Origin: Sphingomonas sp. Leaf9 | Lineage (GTDB): Bacteria > Pseudomonadota > Alphaproteobacteria > Sphingomonadales > Sphingomonadaceae | Reading direction: 5' to 3' | Length of the DNA: 64,000 nt | Assembly (NCBI RefSeq): GCF_001421355.1 | Contig: NZ_LMKC01000003.1 | Location: forward strand, 164 to 64,163 | Part shown: in pieces, positions 8,360 to 17,970 of the stretch | Position numbering within the stretch: position 1 is the first letter of the stretch | Layout of the letters: every line of letters begins with the position of its first letter | Position numbers and translations under genes: made by a program | The notes under the pieces: model-generated | Database searches by the model: none | What the model saw: only the letters and a program-made list of their open reading frames with translations | What the model was told of the DNA's origin: nothing

Positions 8360-8375
8360 CCTTGCAGGAGCTTCC

Positions 8376-9035
8376 ATGATCCATCCTTCGATACCGCTCG
8401 TCCTGCTGCCCGCCATGGGCTGCGACGGGCAGCTCTGGGCGCGGCAGGTCGTCGACCTGGGCGATGTGACGCATCCCGAACTCGGCGACCTTTCCGTCGA
8501 CGACAGCCTGTCGGCGATGGCGGCGCGGGTGCTGGCGCATGCCCCGCCGCGCTTCGCGGTCGCGGGCGTCAGCCTGGGCGGCTATGTCGCGCTGGAGATG
8601 ATCCGCCAGGCGCCCGACCGGGTGCAGCGGGTCGCGCTGTTCGGGACGCGCGCCTCGATGGAAATGCGGGCGCGGACGGTCGGCGAACAGGGGCTGCTTG
8701 CCACGGCACCCCATGCCGACCCGATGCTGACGCCGATCATCAGCGGCCCCGTGCAGGCGATGGCCGAGCGGGTGGGGGCCGAAGTGTTCGAACGGCAGCA
8801 GCGCGCGCTGCTCGCCCGGCCCGATCTCGACGCCGCCATCGCCGCCGTGCGCGTGCCGACGCTGGTCGCGGTCGGTGACCGCGACCGTATCTGCCGGGTC
8901 GAGGATGCACGGGCGCTGGCCGACCGCATTCCCGGCGCGCGCTTCCACGTCATCCGCAATTGCGGGCACCTATCGCCGATGGAGCGGTCGGGCGAGGTCA
9001 CGATGCTGCTGCGCGACTGGCTGGGCGAGGGCTGA
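8376..9035 (+). CDS. Alpha/beta-fold hydrolase
   Basis: 219 residues. The nucleophile elbow is GVSLGG (Ser66), the acid is probably an Asp in VGDRDRICRVEDA, and the catalytic histidine lies in NCGHLSPMERSG, completing the triad in the usual order. There is no signal peptide, so the enzyme is cytoplasmic. The loop LLPAMGCDG supplies the oxyanion region. It follows TerC by 16 bp with GCAGGAG as ribosome-binding site and may be the last gene of the carboxylate-uptake operon. Substrate unknown; esterase or thioesterase activity is possible. Confidence 0.85.
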   Translation: MIHPSIPLVLLPAMGCDGQLWARQVVDLGDVTHPELGDLSVDDSLSAMAARVLAHAPPRFAVAGVSLGGYVALEMIRQAPDRVQRVALFGTRASMEMRARTVGEQGLLATAPHADPMLTPIISGPVQAMAERVGAEVFERQQRALLARPDLDAAIAAVRVPTLVAVGDRDRICRVEDARALADRIPGARFHVIRNCGHLSPMERSGEVTMLLRDWLGEG

Positions 9036-9103
9036 GCGCAAAGGATCGACGCGGCCGATAAAGCCCGTACAAGGGCTGTCCCCGATCGCTGCCCGAGAAG
9101 TCG

Positions 9104-9955
9104 ATGTCCGATACCCTGAAGGTGCTGCTGCAACATGTCCTGCCAAAGCAACGGCTGACCGTCCTTGCCGGTCGCATCGCCGGTGCGCGGGGCGGGGCGA
9201 TGACCACGCGGTTGATCCACTGGTTCGTCGGCAAATATGGTGTCGACATGGGGGAGGCGGCGAACCCGGACATCGCCAGCTATGCAACGTTCAACGACTT
9301 CTTCACCCGCCCGCTGAAGCCCGGTGCCCGCCCGATCGCGGCGGCGGATTTCGTCTGCCCGGTCGACGGGGCGATCAGCCAGCTGGGGCCGATCGACGAT
9401 CATCATATGGTGCAGGCGAAAGGGCATCGCTTCACCACCACCGATCTGGTCGGCGGCGATGCCGAACTGGCCGGGCGGTTCCAGCATGGCAGCTTCGCCA
9501 ACCTGTACCTGTCGCCGAAGGACTATCACCGGCTGCATATGCCCTGCGACGGGCGGTTGTTGCGGATGATTCATGTGCCAGGTGCGCTGTTCTCGGTGAA
9601 CCCGGTCACCGCGCGCGGCGTGCCGAACCTGTTCGCGCGCAACGAGCGGGTGGTGTGCGTATTCGAGTCCGCCGAACACGGCCTGTTCGTCATGGTGCTG
9701 GTCGGCGCGACGATCGTCGGCAGCATCGCGACCCCGTGGCACGGCGTCGTCAATGCCAAGCGCACGGGCAAGCCGTCCGACTGGCGCTACACCGACCGCG
9801 ATATCACGCTGGCGAAAGGCGAGGAGATGGGGCGCTTCCTGCTCGGGTCGACCGTCGTGATGCTGTTCGAACGCGACCGGATCGCGTTCACGCCGGACTG
9901 GGCGCCCGAGCGTACGGTGCGGCTGGGCGAGCCGATGGGTCATCGTCCACGCTGA
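9104..9955 (+). CDS. psd: Phosphatidylserine decarboxylase proenzyme
   Basis: 283 residues. It converts phosphatidylserine to phosphatidylethanolamine at the inner membrane. The self-cleaving LGST motif is at residues 247-250, so cleavage before Ser249 would yield the pyruvoyl group. The residues that drive cleavage are present: D88 in CPVDGAIS and H145 in YHRLHMP. Length and layout are those of the longer PSD type (as in E. coli), with no added domains. Transcribed alone or with the hydrolase 68 bp upstream, and followed by a short GC-rich hairpin. Assignment is secure. Confidence 0.96.
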   Translation: MSDTLKVLLQHVLPKQRLTVLAGRIAGARGGAMTTRLIHWFVGKYGVDMGEAANPDIASYATFNDFFTRPLKPGARPIAAADFVCPVDGAISQLGPIDDHHMVQAKGHRFTTTDLVGGDAELAGRFQHGSFANLYLSPKDYHRLHMPCDGRLLRMIHVPGALFSVNPVTARGVPNLFARNERVVCVFESAEHGLFVMVLVGATIVGSIATPWHGVVNAKRTGKPSDWRYTDRDITLAKGEEMGRFLLGSTVVMLFERDRIAFTPDWAPERTVRLGEPMGHRPR

Positions 9956-9959
9956 GGGT

Positions 9960-9979
9960 GGCCGGGATAGCGCCCGGCC
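9960..9979 (+). terminator. Possible terminator hairpin after psd
   Basis: GGCCGGG (9960-9966) pairs perfectly with CCCGGCC (9973-9979) across a 6-nt loop, five bases after the psd stop. Only two T residues follow, so it is weak as an intrinsic terminator. Confidence 0.4.
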
Positions 9980-10139
9980 TTCGCCGAATCCATGTGTCTA
10001 GGACCGATCGCGGTCGGTCGGAGTGCGTCCGCGGCCTGACAACGCAATCAACGTGTCCATCCTGCATCACCCCATGAGAATGTTCACATAAAGCATTACG
10101 GCCAGCTTGACTTGGCTGGGTGCCTATTCAAGTGAACGT

Positions 10140-10163
10140 TCCCAATAAGCGCACAAATTGGGA
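10140..10163. promoter_or_regulatory. Palindromic sites upstream of the TonB receptor gene
   Basis: In the 235-bp gap before the receptor gene, TCCCAAT (10140-10146) and ATTGGGA (10157-10163) form an inverted repeat with a 10-bp spacer. Immediately before it lies GAACGTTC (10134-10141), a perfect 8-bp palindrome, with an imperfect relative GAATGTTC at 10078-10085. GACCGA/TCGGTC at 10002-10019 is a further inverted repeat. LacI-family operators are short CG-centred palindromes, and a LacI regulator is encoded at the end of this cluster, so GAACGTTC is the best operator candidate. The promoter itself is not clear. Confidence 0.35.
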
Positions 10164-10190
10164 TGCGCGGGCTTTTAGGGGAGGAATGAC

Positions 10191-13100
10191 ATGCGTGGCA
10201 CCGCCACTCGCACCGTTTCGCGTTGGATGATCGGCGCATCCGCCGGCGCACTGGTCGCCGTATCGGCGCCCGCCTTCGCACAGGATGCTACCGCAGTGCC
10301 GGTCGCGGCGGACGCGCAGGACACTCCCGCCCAAGCCGAAGGCGACGAGATTCTCGTCACCGGCATCCGCGCCAGCCTGCGCGACGCGCTGAACATCAAG
10401 CGCAATGCGCAGGGCGTGGTCGACGCGATCAGCGCCGAGGATATCGGCAAGTTCCCCGACACCAACCTCGCCGAATCGCTCCAGCGCATCACCGGCGTGT
10501 CGATCGACCGCGCCAATGGCGAAGGCTCGACCGTTACCGTGCGCGGCTTCGGTCCCGAATATAACCTGGTCGTGCTGAACGGTCGCCAGCTGCCGACCTC
10601 GACGCTGGGCGACGGTGCCAGCGCGCCGGCCTCGCGGTCGTACGACTTCGCCAACATCGCATCCGAAGGCATTGCCGGGGTCGAGGTCTACAAGACCGGC
10701 CGCGCCGCCGTGCCGTCGGGCGGCATCGGGTCGACGATCAACATCAAGACGCCGCGCCCGCTCGATCGCCCCGGCATCCGCGGATCGGTCGCGGCCAAGG
10801 GCATGGTCGACACGTCGCAGAACGGCAAGGATCAGATCACGCCGGAACTGTCGGGCGTGTTCAGCAGCACGTTCGGGAGCGAGGACCAGTTCGGGTTCCT
10901 GGTGTCGGGCAGCTATCAGAAGCGCAACGCCAGCGTGAATACCGGGTCGGTCGGCTTCGGCAACGCGTTCCTCGGCACCGAAAACGACTGGGGGACGCTG
11001 GGTGCCGAAGGGCCGAACGTCATCAACCGTCCGGGTCCGACCGACGTCTATGAAGTGCCGCAGAGCGCGGCGTACAACCTGACCGACATTCGCCGCGAGC
11101 GGATCAACGGGCAGGTCGTGCTGCAGTACCGCCCGGTCGAATCGCTGACCGCCACGGTCGACTTCACCTATTCACGCAACAAGGTGGAGGCACGTGACAG
11201 CAGCGTCGGCATCTGGTTCAACTTCGGCGATACGACCAGCGAGTGGACCGATGGCCCCGCCGCCGGCCCGGTGTTCTACACCGAGCGCTTCGGGCCGGGT
11301 AAGGACCTGTCGTACAGCGGCTCGCTGACCGCGAACGTCAGCGAGAACAAGTCGCTGGGCGGTAACCTGAAGTGGGAGGCACCGGGCGGCGTCACCGTGA
11401 CGCTCGACGCGCATCATTCGACCGCGGAATCGAAGCCGACGAACAAGTTCGGCTCCAGCACCTCGGTCGGCTCGGCGATCTTCGGCGTCGCGTCACAGAC
11501 GGTGGACTTCACCAAGGACCTGCCGGTCATCTCCTACGTGATGCAGCCGGGGGTCGATGCGCTGAACCCCGCGCTCATCAACGCCACTGGCAATTCGTTC
11601 CGCAACGCGTATTTCCGCGACGAGATCAACCAGGTGCAGCTGAGCGGTCATTACGACCATGACGGCGACTTCCTCGATTCGATCGATTTCGGTTTCTCGT
11701 ACGTCAACAACAAGGTCCGCTCGGCCTATGGTTTCGTGCAGAACGACACCTGGGGCGGCGTCGGCACCCCGGCGGACCTGCCCGACGATCTGTTCACCCG
11801 CGTCTCGCTGCCCGACAAGTTCCGGGGTGTCGACGGGGCGAAGGACGGGATCATCCCGGCCTATTACAAATTCGATTTCGAACGGATGGTCGGCCTGCTC
11901 GACCAGAAGTTCGGCATCTGCGGCGGCGACGGCAATTGCCTGGCCCCGTTCGAGGCCGATCGCCGCATCACCGAAAAGACGATCTCTCCGTTCATCCAGG
12001 TCAATAACGCGTTCGACTTGCTCGGCCGTCGTGCGCACCTGATCGCGGGTGTGCGCTATGACCAGACGACGGTCAGCTCGGCTTCGCTGACGCCGATCCC
12101 GGTCGGCACGGCATGGGTCGCGCAGGGCGAATTCAACATCGTCTATTCGAACCAGAGCAACTTCCTGACCAACAAGGGCAGCTACGACAACTGGCTGCCG
12201 GCGGTCGATTTCGACATCGAGGTGCTGAACAACGTCAAGCTGCGCGGATCGTACAGCCACACCATCACCCGCGCCGACTATAGCAGCCTGCAGGGTGGCC
12301 TGACGCTCAACCGCCAGTTCGGCATCGCCGGCGGCGGCGGGTTGCAGGGTAATCCGAACCTCGTGCCGTTCCTGTCGAAGAATATCGATGTGTCGGCCGA
12401 GTGGTATTACGCCCCGACCAGCTATGTCTCGGCCGGCTATTTCCGCAAGAAGGTGAGTAACTTCATCAACTCGCAGGAAGTGCAGCGCTCGGCATTCGAC
12501 CTGCGCGATCCGGCCGATGGCCCGCGTTTCCGTGCGGCGCAGGCGGCGCTGGGCGGCACCACCGATACGGGCCGCATCCGCGACTATATCCTGCGCAACT
12601 TCACGCAGGGCGTGGAGGTTGCGCGCAACGCGGCGGGGCAGCCGATCCTCGACGTGAACGGCTATTATACCGGGCGCATTCTGGGGCTGGCCGAAGACGG
12701 GTTGGTCGACTTCCGCGTCGGCACGCCGTTCAATTCGGACCAGACGGCAACGCTCGACGGGTTCGAATTCGCGATCCAGCACAGCTTCTGGGACACCGGC
12801 TTCGGCACGATCCTGAACTATACGATCGTGCGGGGCGACGCGAAGTTCAACAACGCGCTCGACCCCAATGTCGGCCAGTTCGCGCTGGCCGGTCTCAGCG
12901 ACAGTGCGAACGCGGTGCTGTTCTACGACAAGGCCGGGTTGCAGGGGCGTGTCGCGTATAACTGGCGCGACAAGTTCTACGCCGGGGGCAACCCCAACCC
13001 GCTATACGTCGAAGCCTATGGCCAGATCGATGCGAGCGTCAGCTACGAGTTCCGCAAGGGGCTGACGCTGTTCGCCGAAGCGATCAACCTGACCGGTGAA

Positions 13101-13193
13101 GGCCGTCGCGGCCATCGTCGCAACGAAAACTTCGTGACGTTCGCGCAGCCGGGCTTCGCGCGCTATACCGGCGGCGTGCGCTTCAGCTTCTGA
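10191..13193 (+). CDS. TonB-dependent receptor, Xanthomonas/Caulobacter type
   Basis: A 1000-residue outer-membrane active transporter. Signal peptide 1-31 (ends PAFAQ), TonB-box region DEILVTGIRASL near residue 50, plug domain (about 60-190) with DTNLAESLQRITGVSIDR, VTVRGFGPEYN and GGIGSTINIKTPRPLD, then a 22-strand barrel ending in Phe (GGVRFSF). This layout is that of the large TonB-Xanth-Caul subfamily, which imports oligosaccharides and other nutrients using energy from TonB-ExbBD. A strong ribosome-binding site (GGGGAGG) precedes the ATG. A perfect 13-bp hairpin follows the stop. The downstream halogenase, SapC, cupin and LacI genes define a common sphingomonad uptake locus; the substrate is unknown. 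Confidence 0.95.
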   Translation: MRGTATRTVSRWMIGASAGALVAVSAPAFAQDATAVPVAADAQDTPAQAEGDEILVTGIRASLRDALNIKRNAQGVVDAISAEDIGKFPDTNLAESLQRITGVSIDRANGEGSTVTVRGFGPEYNLVVLNGRQLPTSTLGDGASAPASRSYDFANIASEGIAGVEVYKTGRAAVPSGGIGSTINIKTPRPLDRPGIRGSVAAKGMVDTSQNGKDQITPELSGVFSSTFGSEDQFGFLVSGSYQKRNASVNTGSVGFGNAFLGTENDWGTLGAEGPNVINRPGPTDVYEVPQSAAYNLTDIRRERINGQVVLQYRPVESLTATVDFTYSRNKVEARDSSVGIWFNFGDTTSEWTDGPAAGPVFYTERFGPGKDLSYSGSLTANVSENKSLGGNLKWEAPGGVTVTLDAHHSTAESKPTNKFGSSTSVGSAIFGVASQTVDFTKDLPVISYVMQPGVDALNPALINATGNSFRNAYFRDEINQVQLSGHYDHDGDFLDSIDFGFSYVNNKVRSAYGFVQNDTWGGVGTPADLPDDLFTRVSLPDKFRGVDGAKDGIIPAYYKFDFERMVGLLDQKFGICGGDGNCLAPFEADRRITEKTISPFIQVNNAFDLLGRRAHLIAGVRYDQTTVSSASLTPIPVGTAWVAQGEFNIVYSNQSNFLTNKGSYDNWLPAVDFDIEVLNNVKLRGSYSHTITRADYSSLQGGLTLNRQFGIAGGGGLQGNPNLVPFLSKNIDVSAEWYYAPTSYVSAGYFRKKVSNFINSQEVQRSAFDLRDPADGPRFRAAQAALGGTTDTGRIRDYILRNFTQGVEVARNAAGQPILDVNGYYTGRILGLAEDGLVDFRVGTPFNSDQTATLDGFEFAIQHSFWDTGFGTILNYTIVRGDAKFNNALDPNVGQFALAGLSDSANAVLFYDKAGLQGRVAYNWRDKFYAGGNPNPLYVEAYGQIDASVSYEFRKGLTLFAEAINLTGEGRRGHRRNENFVTFAQPGFARYTGGVRFSF

Positions 13194-13204
13194 CGCCACG
13201 AAGC

Positions 13205-13235
13205 GTTACCGGGCGGCCGCGTGCCGCCCGGTAAC
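13205..13235 (+). terminator. Perfect 13-bp hairpin between receptor and halogenase genes
   Basis: GTTACCGGGCGGC (13205-13217) pairs perfectly with GCCGCCCGGTAAC (13223-13235) over a 5-nt loop. No U-run follows, so it is more likely a stabilising 3' end or partial attenuator than a full terminator. It would let the receptor be made in excess over the downstream enzymes. A GTG at 13221 lies inside it, which argues against that start for the halogenase. Confidence 0.55.
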
Positions 13236-13256
13236 CGAAGACGGGACCAGTATCGC

Positions 13257-14792
13257 GTGACGCAGCGGGTGAGACGGATCGTGGTCGTCGGCGGGGGCAC
13301 CGCCGGGTGGCTGGCGGCATGCCGCATCGCGGCGGCGGCCGACCGGCAGGCCGACGCGCCACTGTCGGTCACGCTGGTCGAATCCCCCGACGTCGCGACG
13401 ATCGGCGTGGGCGAGGGGACGTGGCCGACGATGCGCGGCACGCTGGCGCGGATCGGCATCGACGAAGCGACCTTCCTGCGCGCCGCCGATGCGTCGTTCA
13501 AACAGGGGTCGCGCTTCGACGGGTGGCGTACCGGCGGCCCCGATGATTTTTATTACCACCCCTTTACCGCACCCGCCGATCTGCCCGCCGCCGACCTGCT
13601 GCGGGGATGGCGCGAGGGGCGTTTTGCCGAGGCGGTCTGTGCCCAGGCGCTGGTCTGTGCCGACGACCTGGCCCCGCGCCAGCCGGCGATGCCGCCCTAT
13701 GCCGGGGCGCTCAACTATGGCTATCACCTCGACGCGGGCAAGTTCGCGACGCTGTTGCGGGACACCGCCTGCAACCGGCTGGGCGTGACCCATGTCCGCG
13801 ATCATGTGACGGCGGTCGAGGCGGGGGAGGGTGGTGATATCGCCGCCGTCGTTACGCGGCAGTCGGGGCGGATCGCGGGCGACCTGTTCCTCGATTGCAC
13901 CGGCCATGCCGCGCTGCTGATCGGCGGGCATTACGGTGTGGGCACGATCGATCGCACGCCGATCCTGTTCAACGACCGCGCGCTGGCGGTGCAGGTACCG
14001 GTCGCGCCCGACAGCCCGATCGCGTCGCAGACCAACGCGACCGCGCATGATGCCGGCTGGCTCTGGGACATCGGCTTGCCCAGTCGGCGCGGGATCGGTT
14101 GCGTTTATGCATCCGATCACCTCAGCGACGATGCGGCGGCGGCGACTTTGCGTGGCTATTTGTCGCGCACCGCGCCGGGCGTCGATCCCGACCACCTGTC
14201 GTTCCGCCAGCTGCGCTTCCGCTCGGCGCATCGCGAGCGGTTCTGGCAGGGCAATTGCGTGGCGATCGGGCTGTCTGCCGGTTTCCTCGAACCGCTCGAA
14301 GCGTCGGCCATCGTGCTGATCGAGCTGTCAATCGATGCGCTGCTGGACCGCTTTCCGGTGGAGCGGGGCGCGATGGCGCACCATGCGCAGCGCTTCAATG
14401 CGCTGTTCCGCTATCGCTGGGATCGGATCGTCGACTTCCTTAAGCTACATTATGTCTTGAGCGATCGCGACACGCCGTACTGGCGGGCGCATCGCGACCC
14501 GGCGAGCTGGACCGCCTCGTTGCAGGATCAGCTGGACCTGTGGCGGACGCAACCGCCGTCGCCCGCTGACTTCGCCCATGCGGACGAGGTGTTCCCGGCG
14601 GCCAGCCACCAATATGTGCTGTACGGCATGGGGTTCGCTCCGCCGCCCGCCGGTCCGCTGCGTGCCGCCCCCGGTGCCGACGCCGCGCTGCATCAGGTGC
14701 GGCAACGCAGCCGGACGCTTGCCGCCAGCCTGCCGACCAACCGCGCCTATCTGCGCGTGCTCACCCCTCCTGCTGGGATTGCCCATGTCTGA
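13257..14792 (+). CDS. Flavin-dependent tryptophan-halogenase-family protein (copy 1)
   Basis: 511 residues from the GTG at 13257; a GTG at 13221 lies in a hairpin stem and is less likely. The N-terminus has the FAD-binding GGGTAG (12-17). K82 in SFKQG corresponds to the lysine that forms or guides hypohalous acid in PrnA-type halogenases. [12 protein letters not shown] is the flavin-side glutamate region. The family signature W-x-W-x-I-P appears as WLWDIG, with Gly in place of Pro. Such halogenases are common beside TonB receptors in sphingomonads and xanthomonads, where their true substrate is unknown and need not be tryptophan. Its stop overlaps the SapC start by 8 bp. Confidence 0.88.
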   Translation: MTQRVRRIVVVGGGTAGWLAACRIAAAADRQADAPLSVTLVESPDVATIGVGEGTWPTMRGTLARIGIDEATFLRAADASFKQGSRFDGWRTGGPDDFYYHPFTAPADLPAADLLRGWREGRFAEAVCAQALVCADDLAPRQPAMPPYAGALNYGYHLDAGKFATLLRDTACNRLGVTHVRDHVTAVEAGEGGDIAAVVTRQSGRIAGDLFLDCTGHAALLIGGHYGVGTIDRTPILFNDRALAVQVPVAPDSPIASQTNATAHDAGWLWDIGLPSRRGIGCVYASDHLSDDAAAATLRGYLSRTAPGVDPDHLSFRQLRFRSAHRERFWQGNCVAIGLSAGFLEPLEASAIVLIELSIDALLDRFPVERGAMAHHAQRFNALFRYRWDRIVDFLKLHYVLSDRDTPYWRAHRDPASWTASLQDQLDLWRTQPPSPADFAHADEVFPAASHQYVLYGMGFAPPPAGPLRAAPGADAALHQVRQRSRTLAASLPTNRAYLRVLTPPAGIAHV

Positions 14793-15492
14793 CCATCAAC
14801 TGCTGAACGTCGCCGCGCACCGCGAGCTGCGGGTCCGTCGCGAACGCTCGGTCGCGCTGGGCGACGGGGTGATGACCGCGCTGATCGTGCCCGACGAGTT
14901 CCGGCAGGTGCAGGGCAGCTACCCGATCCTGTTCCGCCAGAACCGCGAACGCGACGGCTTCGTGGCGCTGGCGCTGTTCGGGTTCGACGCGGGCGAGAAC
15001 CTGTTCCTCGCCGATGGCCGGTGGGACGCATCCTATCTGCCGCTGTCGATCGATATTCAGCCGTTCCTGATCGGCGGCGCGCCGGGTGCCGACACGACGC
15101 CCAAGGCGGTGATCGACATGGCCAGCCCGCGCATCGCTACCGACGACGGCGTGCGGATCTTCGATCGCGAAGGGCGGCCGTCGCCGTACCTCGATGAGAT
15201 CCTCGAACGGCTGGGGGCGCTGGACGCCGGCTATCGCGGGTCGGCGGCGTTCATGGACGCGCTAGACCGCTACGGCCTGCTCGAACCCTTCACGCTGGAG
15301 GTCACGCTCGACAGCGGGGCAACCAACCGGCTGGTCGGGTTCCATAGCATTGCCGAGGAGCGGGTCGCCGAGCTGGACGCCGCAACGCTCGGCCGGTTGA
15401 ACGCCGACGGGCATCTGCTGCCGATCTACATGGCGATCGCGTCGCTGGCGAACCTGCCCGCGCTGATCGCGCGCAAGAACCGGCATGGCTGA
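14785..15492 (+). CDS. SapC-family protein
   Basis: 235 residues with the SapC pattern: [17 protein letters not shown] early, then [10 protein letters not shown], and [15 protein letters not shown] in the middle. Named after a Campylobacter surface-layer-associated protein. In Sphingomonadales, Caulobacterales and Xanthomonadales, SapC genes sit with TonB receptors and halogenases. No signal peptide or membrane segment is seen. The biochemical role is not established. It starts inside the halogenase stop (8-bp overlap) and overlaps the cupin gene by 8 bp, so all three are translated together. An earlier in-frame start would run far into the halogenase gene. Confidence 0.88.
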   Translation: MSDHQLLNVAAHRELRVRRERSVALGDGVMTALIVPDEFRQVQGSYPILFRQNRERDGFVALALFGFDAGENLFLADGRWDASYLPLSIDIQPFLIGGAPGADTTPKAVIDMASPRIATDDGVRIFDREGRPSPYLDEILERLGALDAGYRGSAAFMDALDRYGLLEPFTLEVTLDSGATNRLVGFHSIAEERVAELDAATLGRLNADGHLLPIYMAIASLANLPALIARKNRHG

Positions 15493-16492
15493 GCTGCCCC
15501 CCATCGCCGAGGTCGAGGCACCCGACGCCGCCACGCTCGACCGGCTGATGCGCGAGGCGACCGCGCCGTTCGTGGTGCGCGGGCTGGTGTCCGACTGGCC
15601 GCTGGTGCAGGCGGCGCGCGACTCTTCGCAGGCGGCACGCGACTATCTGGTGCGGCATCACCGCGATGTGCCCTTCACCGTGTCGGTCGGTCAGCCCGGC
15701 AGTGGTGGGCGGCTGTTCTACGACGATGCGATGGCGATGAACTTCGCCACCGTCCGCGCGAAACTGCCCGACATATTGGGGGAAATGGCGCGGGTAGAAC
15801 AGGCCGACGATCCCCGGCCGATCTACCTCGCCTCGATCGACATGCGCGGGTTCTTCGACGGGCTGGACGAGGCGAACCGCGTCGACCTTGGCAGCCGCGA
15901 ACCGCTGGCCAGCATCTGGATCGGCACGCGCACCCGCATCGCCGCGCATAACGACCTGCCTGCGAACCTCGCCTGCGTGGCGGCGGGGCGGCGGCGCTTT
16001 ACGTTGTTCCCGCCCGACCAGTTCGCCAATCTGCATCTCGGGCCGCTCGACAACACGCCTGCCGGTCGCGCGGTGTCGATGGTTGATTTCAGCGCGCCGG
16101 ACCTTGTGCGCCATCCGCGTTTTGCTGAGGCGCTGGCCCATGCCCAAGTCGCGGAACTGGCCCCCGGCGATGCGATCCACATACCCTCGCTATGGTGGCA
16201 TCATGTCGAGGGGCTGGAGGCGTTCAACATCCTGGTCAACTATTGGTGGCGCGATCAGCCGCGCTGGCTGGGCCAGCCGCAGGATGCGCTGCACCACGCG
16301 ATCCTTGCCATTCGCGACCTGCCCGATGACCAGAAGGCGCATTGGCGCGCGGTGTTCGACCATTATGTCTTTACCAACGACGACGCGGTGACCGCGCATA
16401 TTCCGGAGGGCGGGCGTGGCGTGCTCGATCCGTTGACCGCCGAGAGCGCCGGGCGGCTGCGCAACTTTCTGCTGCGGCAGCTGGCGAAATGA
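15485..16492 (+). CDS. Cupin-like (JmjC/cupin_8) iron/2-oxoglutarate-type oxygenase
   Basis: 335 residues. The cupin_8 fold carries the iron-binding triad H155 and D157 (AAHNDLP) with H239 or H240 (SLWWHHV), plus the typical FTLFPPDQ strand. The family includes peptidyl and small-molecule hydroxylases acting with Fe(II) and 2-oxoglutarate. Members beside SapC and halogenases are uncharacterised. Start and stop overlap the neighbours (8 bp with SapC, ATGA with halogenase 2), so it belongs to the same operon. A joint oxidative modification of the imported compound or of a surface component is conceivable but unproven. Confidence 0.87.
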   Translation: MAELPPIAEVEAPDAATLDRLMREATAPFVVRGLVSDWPLVQAARDSSQAARDYLVRHHRDVPFTVSVGQPGSGGRLFYDDAMAMNFATVRAKLPDILGEMARVEQADDPRPIYLASIDMRGFFDGLDEANRVDLGSREPLASIWIGTRTRIAAHNDLPANLACVAAGRRRFTLFPPDQFANLHLGPLDNTPAGRAVSMVDFSAPDLVRHPRFAEALAHAQVAELAPGDAIHIPSLWWHHVEGLEAFNILVNYWWRDQPRWLGQPQDALHHAILAIRDLPDDQKAHWRAVFDHYVFTNDDAVTAHIPEGGRGVLDPLTAESAGRLRNFLLRQLAK

Positions 16493-17970
16493 GCGTCACC
16501 CGCGTCGTCGTCGCCGGCGGCGGCACCGCCGGCTGGATGGCCGCCGCCGCCATCGCCCGGACGATGGGCCATATGGTCGAGGTGACGTTGGTCGAATCCG
16601 AAGCGATCGGCACGGTCGGGGTGGGGGAATCGACCATCCCGCCGCTGGTCACCTACAACCGGCTGCTCGGCATCAACGAGGCCGAGTTCATGGCCGCCAC
16701 CGCCGCGACCTTCAAACTCGGTATCCTGTTCGATGGCTGGCATACCCCCGACAGCCGCTATTTCCATTCGTTCGGCACGACCGGGCGCGATCACTGGGCT
16801 GCAGGGTTTCAGCATTACTGGCTGAACGGGCGCACGCGCGGGCATGACCAGCCCTATGACGACTATTGCACCGAGCTGGTCGCGGCGTTGCAGGGCAGGT
16901 TCGCGCATCTGCCGAACGATGCGACCAACTATGCCTATCAGCTCGATTCCGGTCGTTATGCGCAATTCCTGCGCACCATGGCCGAGCGCGACGGCACGCA
17001 GCGGATCGAGGGGCGCATCGCCCGTGTCGAGCTGAACGCCGAGACCGGCAACATCGCCGCGCTGCTGCTCGACGGGGATCGCCGGGTCGAGGGTGACCTG
17101 TTCCTCGACTGCACCGGCTTTCGCGCGCTGCTGATCGAGGGGGCGTTGCACGCCGGCTATGACGACTGGACCCACTGGCTGCCGTGCGACGCGGCGATCG
17201 CGGTGCAGACGGAGAGCGTCGGGCCGCCGCTGCCCTATACCCGGGCGATGGCGCATGATGCCGGGTGGCAATGGCGCATTCCGCTCCAGCACCGGGTCGG
17301 CAACGGCATCGTCTATTGCAGCCGCTATCTGGAGCGCGACGCCGCGCTCGACCGGCTGCTCGGCAATGTCGAGGGAGGGGTGAGGACCGAACCCAATTTC
17401 CTGCGCTTCACGACCGGGGCAAGGCGGCGGCAATGGCATCGCAACTGCGTCGCCATCGGCCTGTCGGGCGGGTTCATGGAGCCGCTGGAATCGACCAGCA
17501 TCCACCTGATCCAGCGCGCTGTGCTGCGCCTGATCCGACTGTTCCCGCAAGGTGGTGTGCAGCCCGCTGACGTGGCTGAGTTCAACGACCAGCAATTGCA
17601 GGACATGGAGCAGATCCGCGACTTCCTGATCCTGCACTACAAGGTCACCGACCGTCGCGATTCCCCGTTCTGGCGGCAATGTGCCGCGATGGACGTGCCG
17701 GAGAGCCTGCAACAGAAAATCGATTTGTTCCGCCAGAGCGGACGGGTATTCCGCCGGAACGAGGAATTGTTCGGCGAGAATAGCTGGGTGCAGGTGATGA
17801 TGGGGCAGGGGATCGTACCGGAGGGGCATCACCCGATCGCGGGGAAGCTCAGCGACGGCGAACTCGACCGGTTGCTGTCGATGATCCGGCGGCAGGTCGC
17901 CGATACCGTCGCGACGATGCCGCCGCATGGCGACTATGTCGCGCGCTATTGCCCGGCGGATCGCCCCTGA
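16489..17970 (+). CDS. Flavin-dependent tryptophan-halogenase-family protein (copy 2)
   Basis: 493 residues. The FAD motif is GGGTAG (10-15), the catalytic lysine is K76 in TFKLG, and the W-x-W-x-I-P signature is complete (WQWRIP). LSGGFMEPLEST completes the flavin site. It is only distantly similar to copy 1 and is the more canonical of the two. The start at 16489 overlaps the cupin stop (ATGA), and its stop overlaps the LacI gene (TGATG). Family members need a separate flavin reductase, and none is encoded here. Substrate unknown; the locus context suggests a sugar- or peptide-derived aromatic, but this is a guess. Confidence 0.9.
   Translation: MSVTRVVVAGGGTAGWMAAAAIARTMGHMVEVTLVESEAIGTVGVGESTIPPLVTYNRLLGINEAEFMAATAATFKLGILFDGWHTPDSRYFHSFGTTGRDHWAAGFQHYWLNGRTRGHDQPYDDYCTELVAALQGRFAHLPNDATNYAYQLDSGRYAQFLRTMAERDGTQRIEGRIARVELNAETGNIAALLLDGDRRVEGDLFLDCTGFRALLIEGALHAGYDDWTHWLPCDAAIAVQTESVGPPLPYTRAMAHDAGWQWRIPLQHRVGNGIVYCSRYLERDAALDRLLGNVEGGVRTEPNFLRFTTGARRRQWHRNCVAIGLSGGFMEPLESTSIHLIQRAVLRLIRLFPQGGVQPADVAEFNDQQLQDMEQIRDFLILHYKVTDRRDSPFWRQCAAMDVPESLQQKIDLFRQSGRVFRRNEELFGENSWVQVMMGQGIVPEGHHPIAGKLSDGELDRLLSMIRRQVADTVATMPPHGDYVARYCPADRP

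Noticed and set aside
10107..10135. TTGACT at 10107-10112 as -35 of the TonB receptor promoter
   Set aside because: No acceptable -10 lies 16-18 bp downstream; TATTCA at 10125-10130 is too close.
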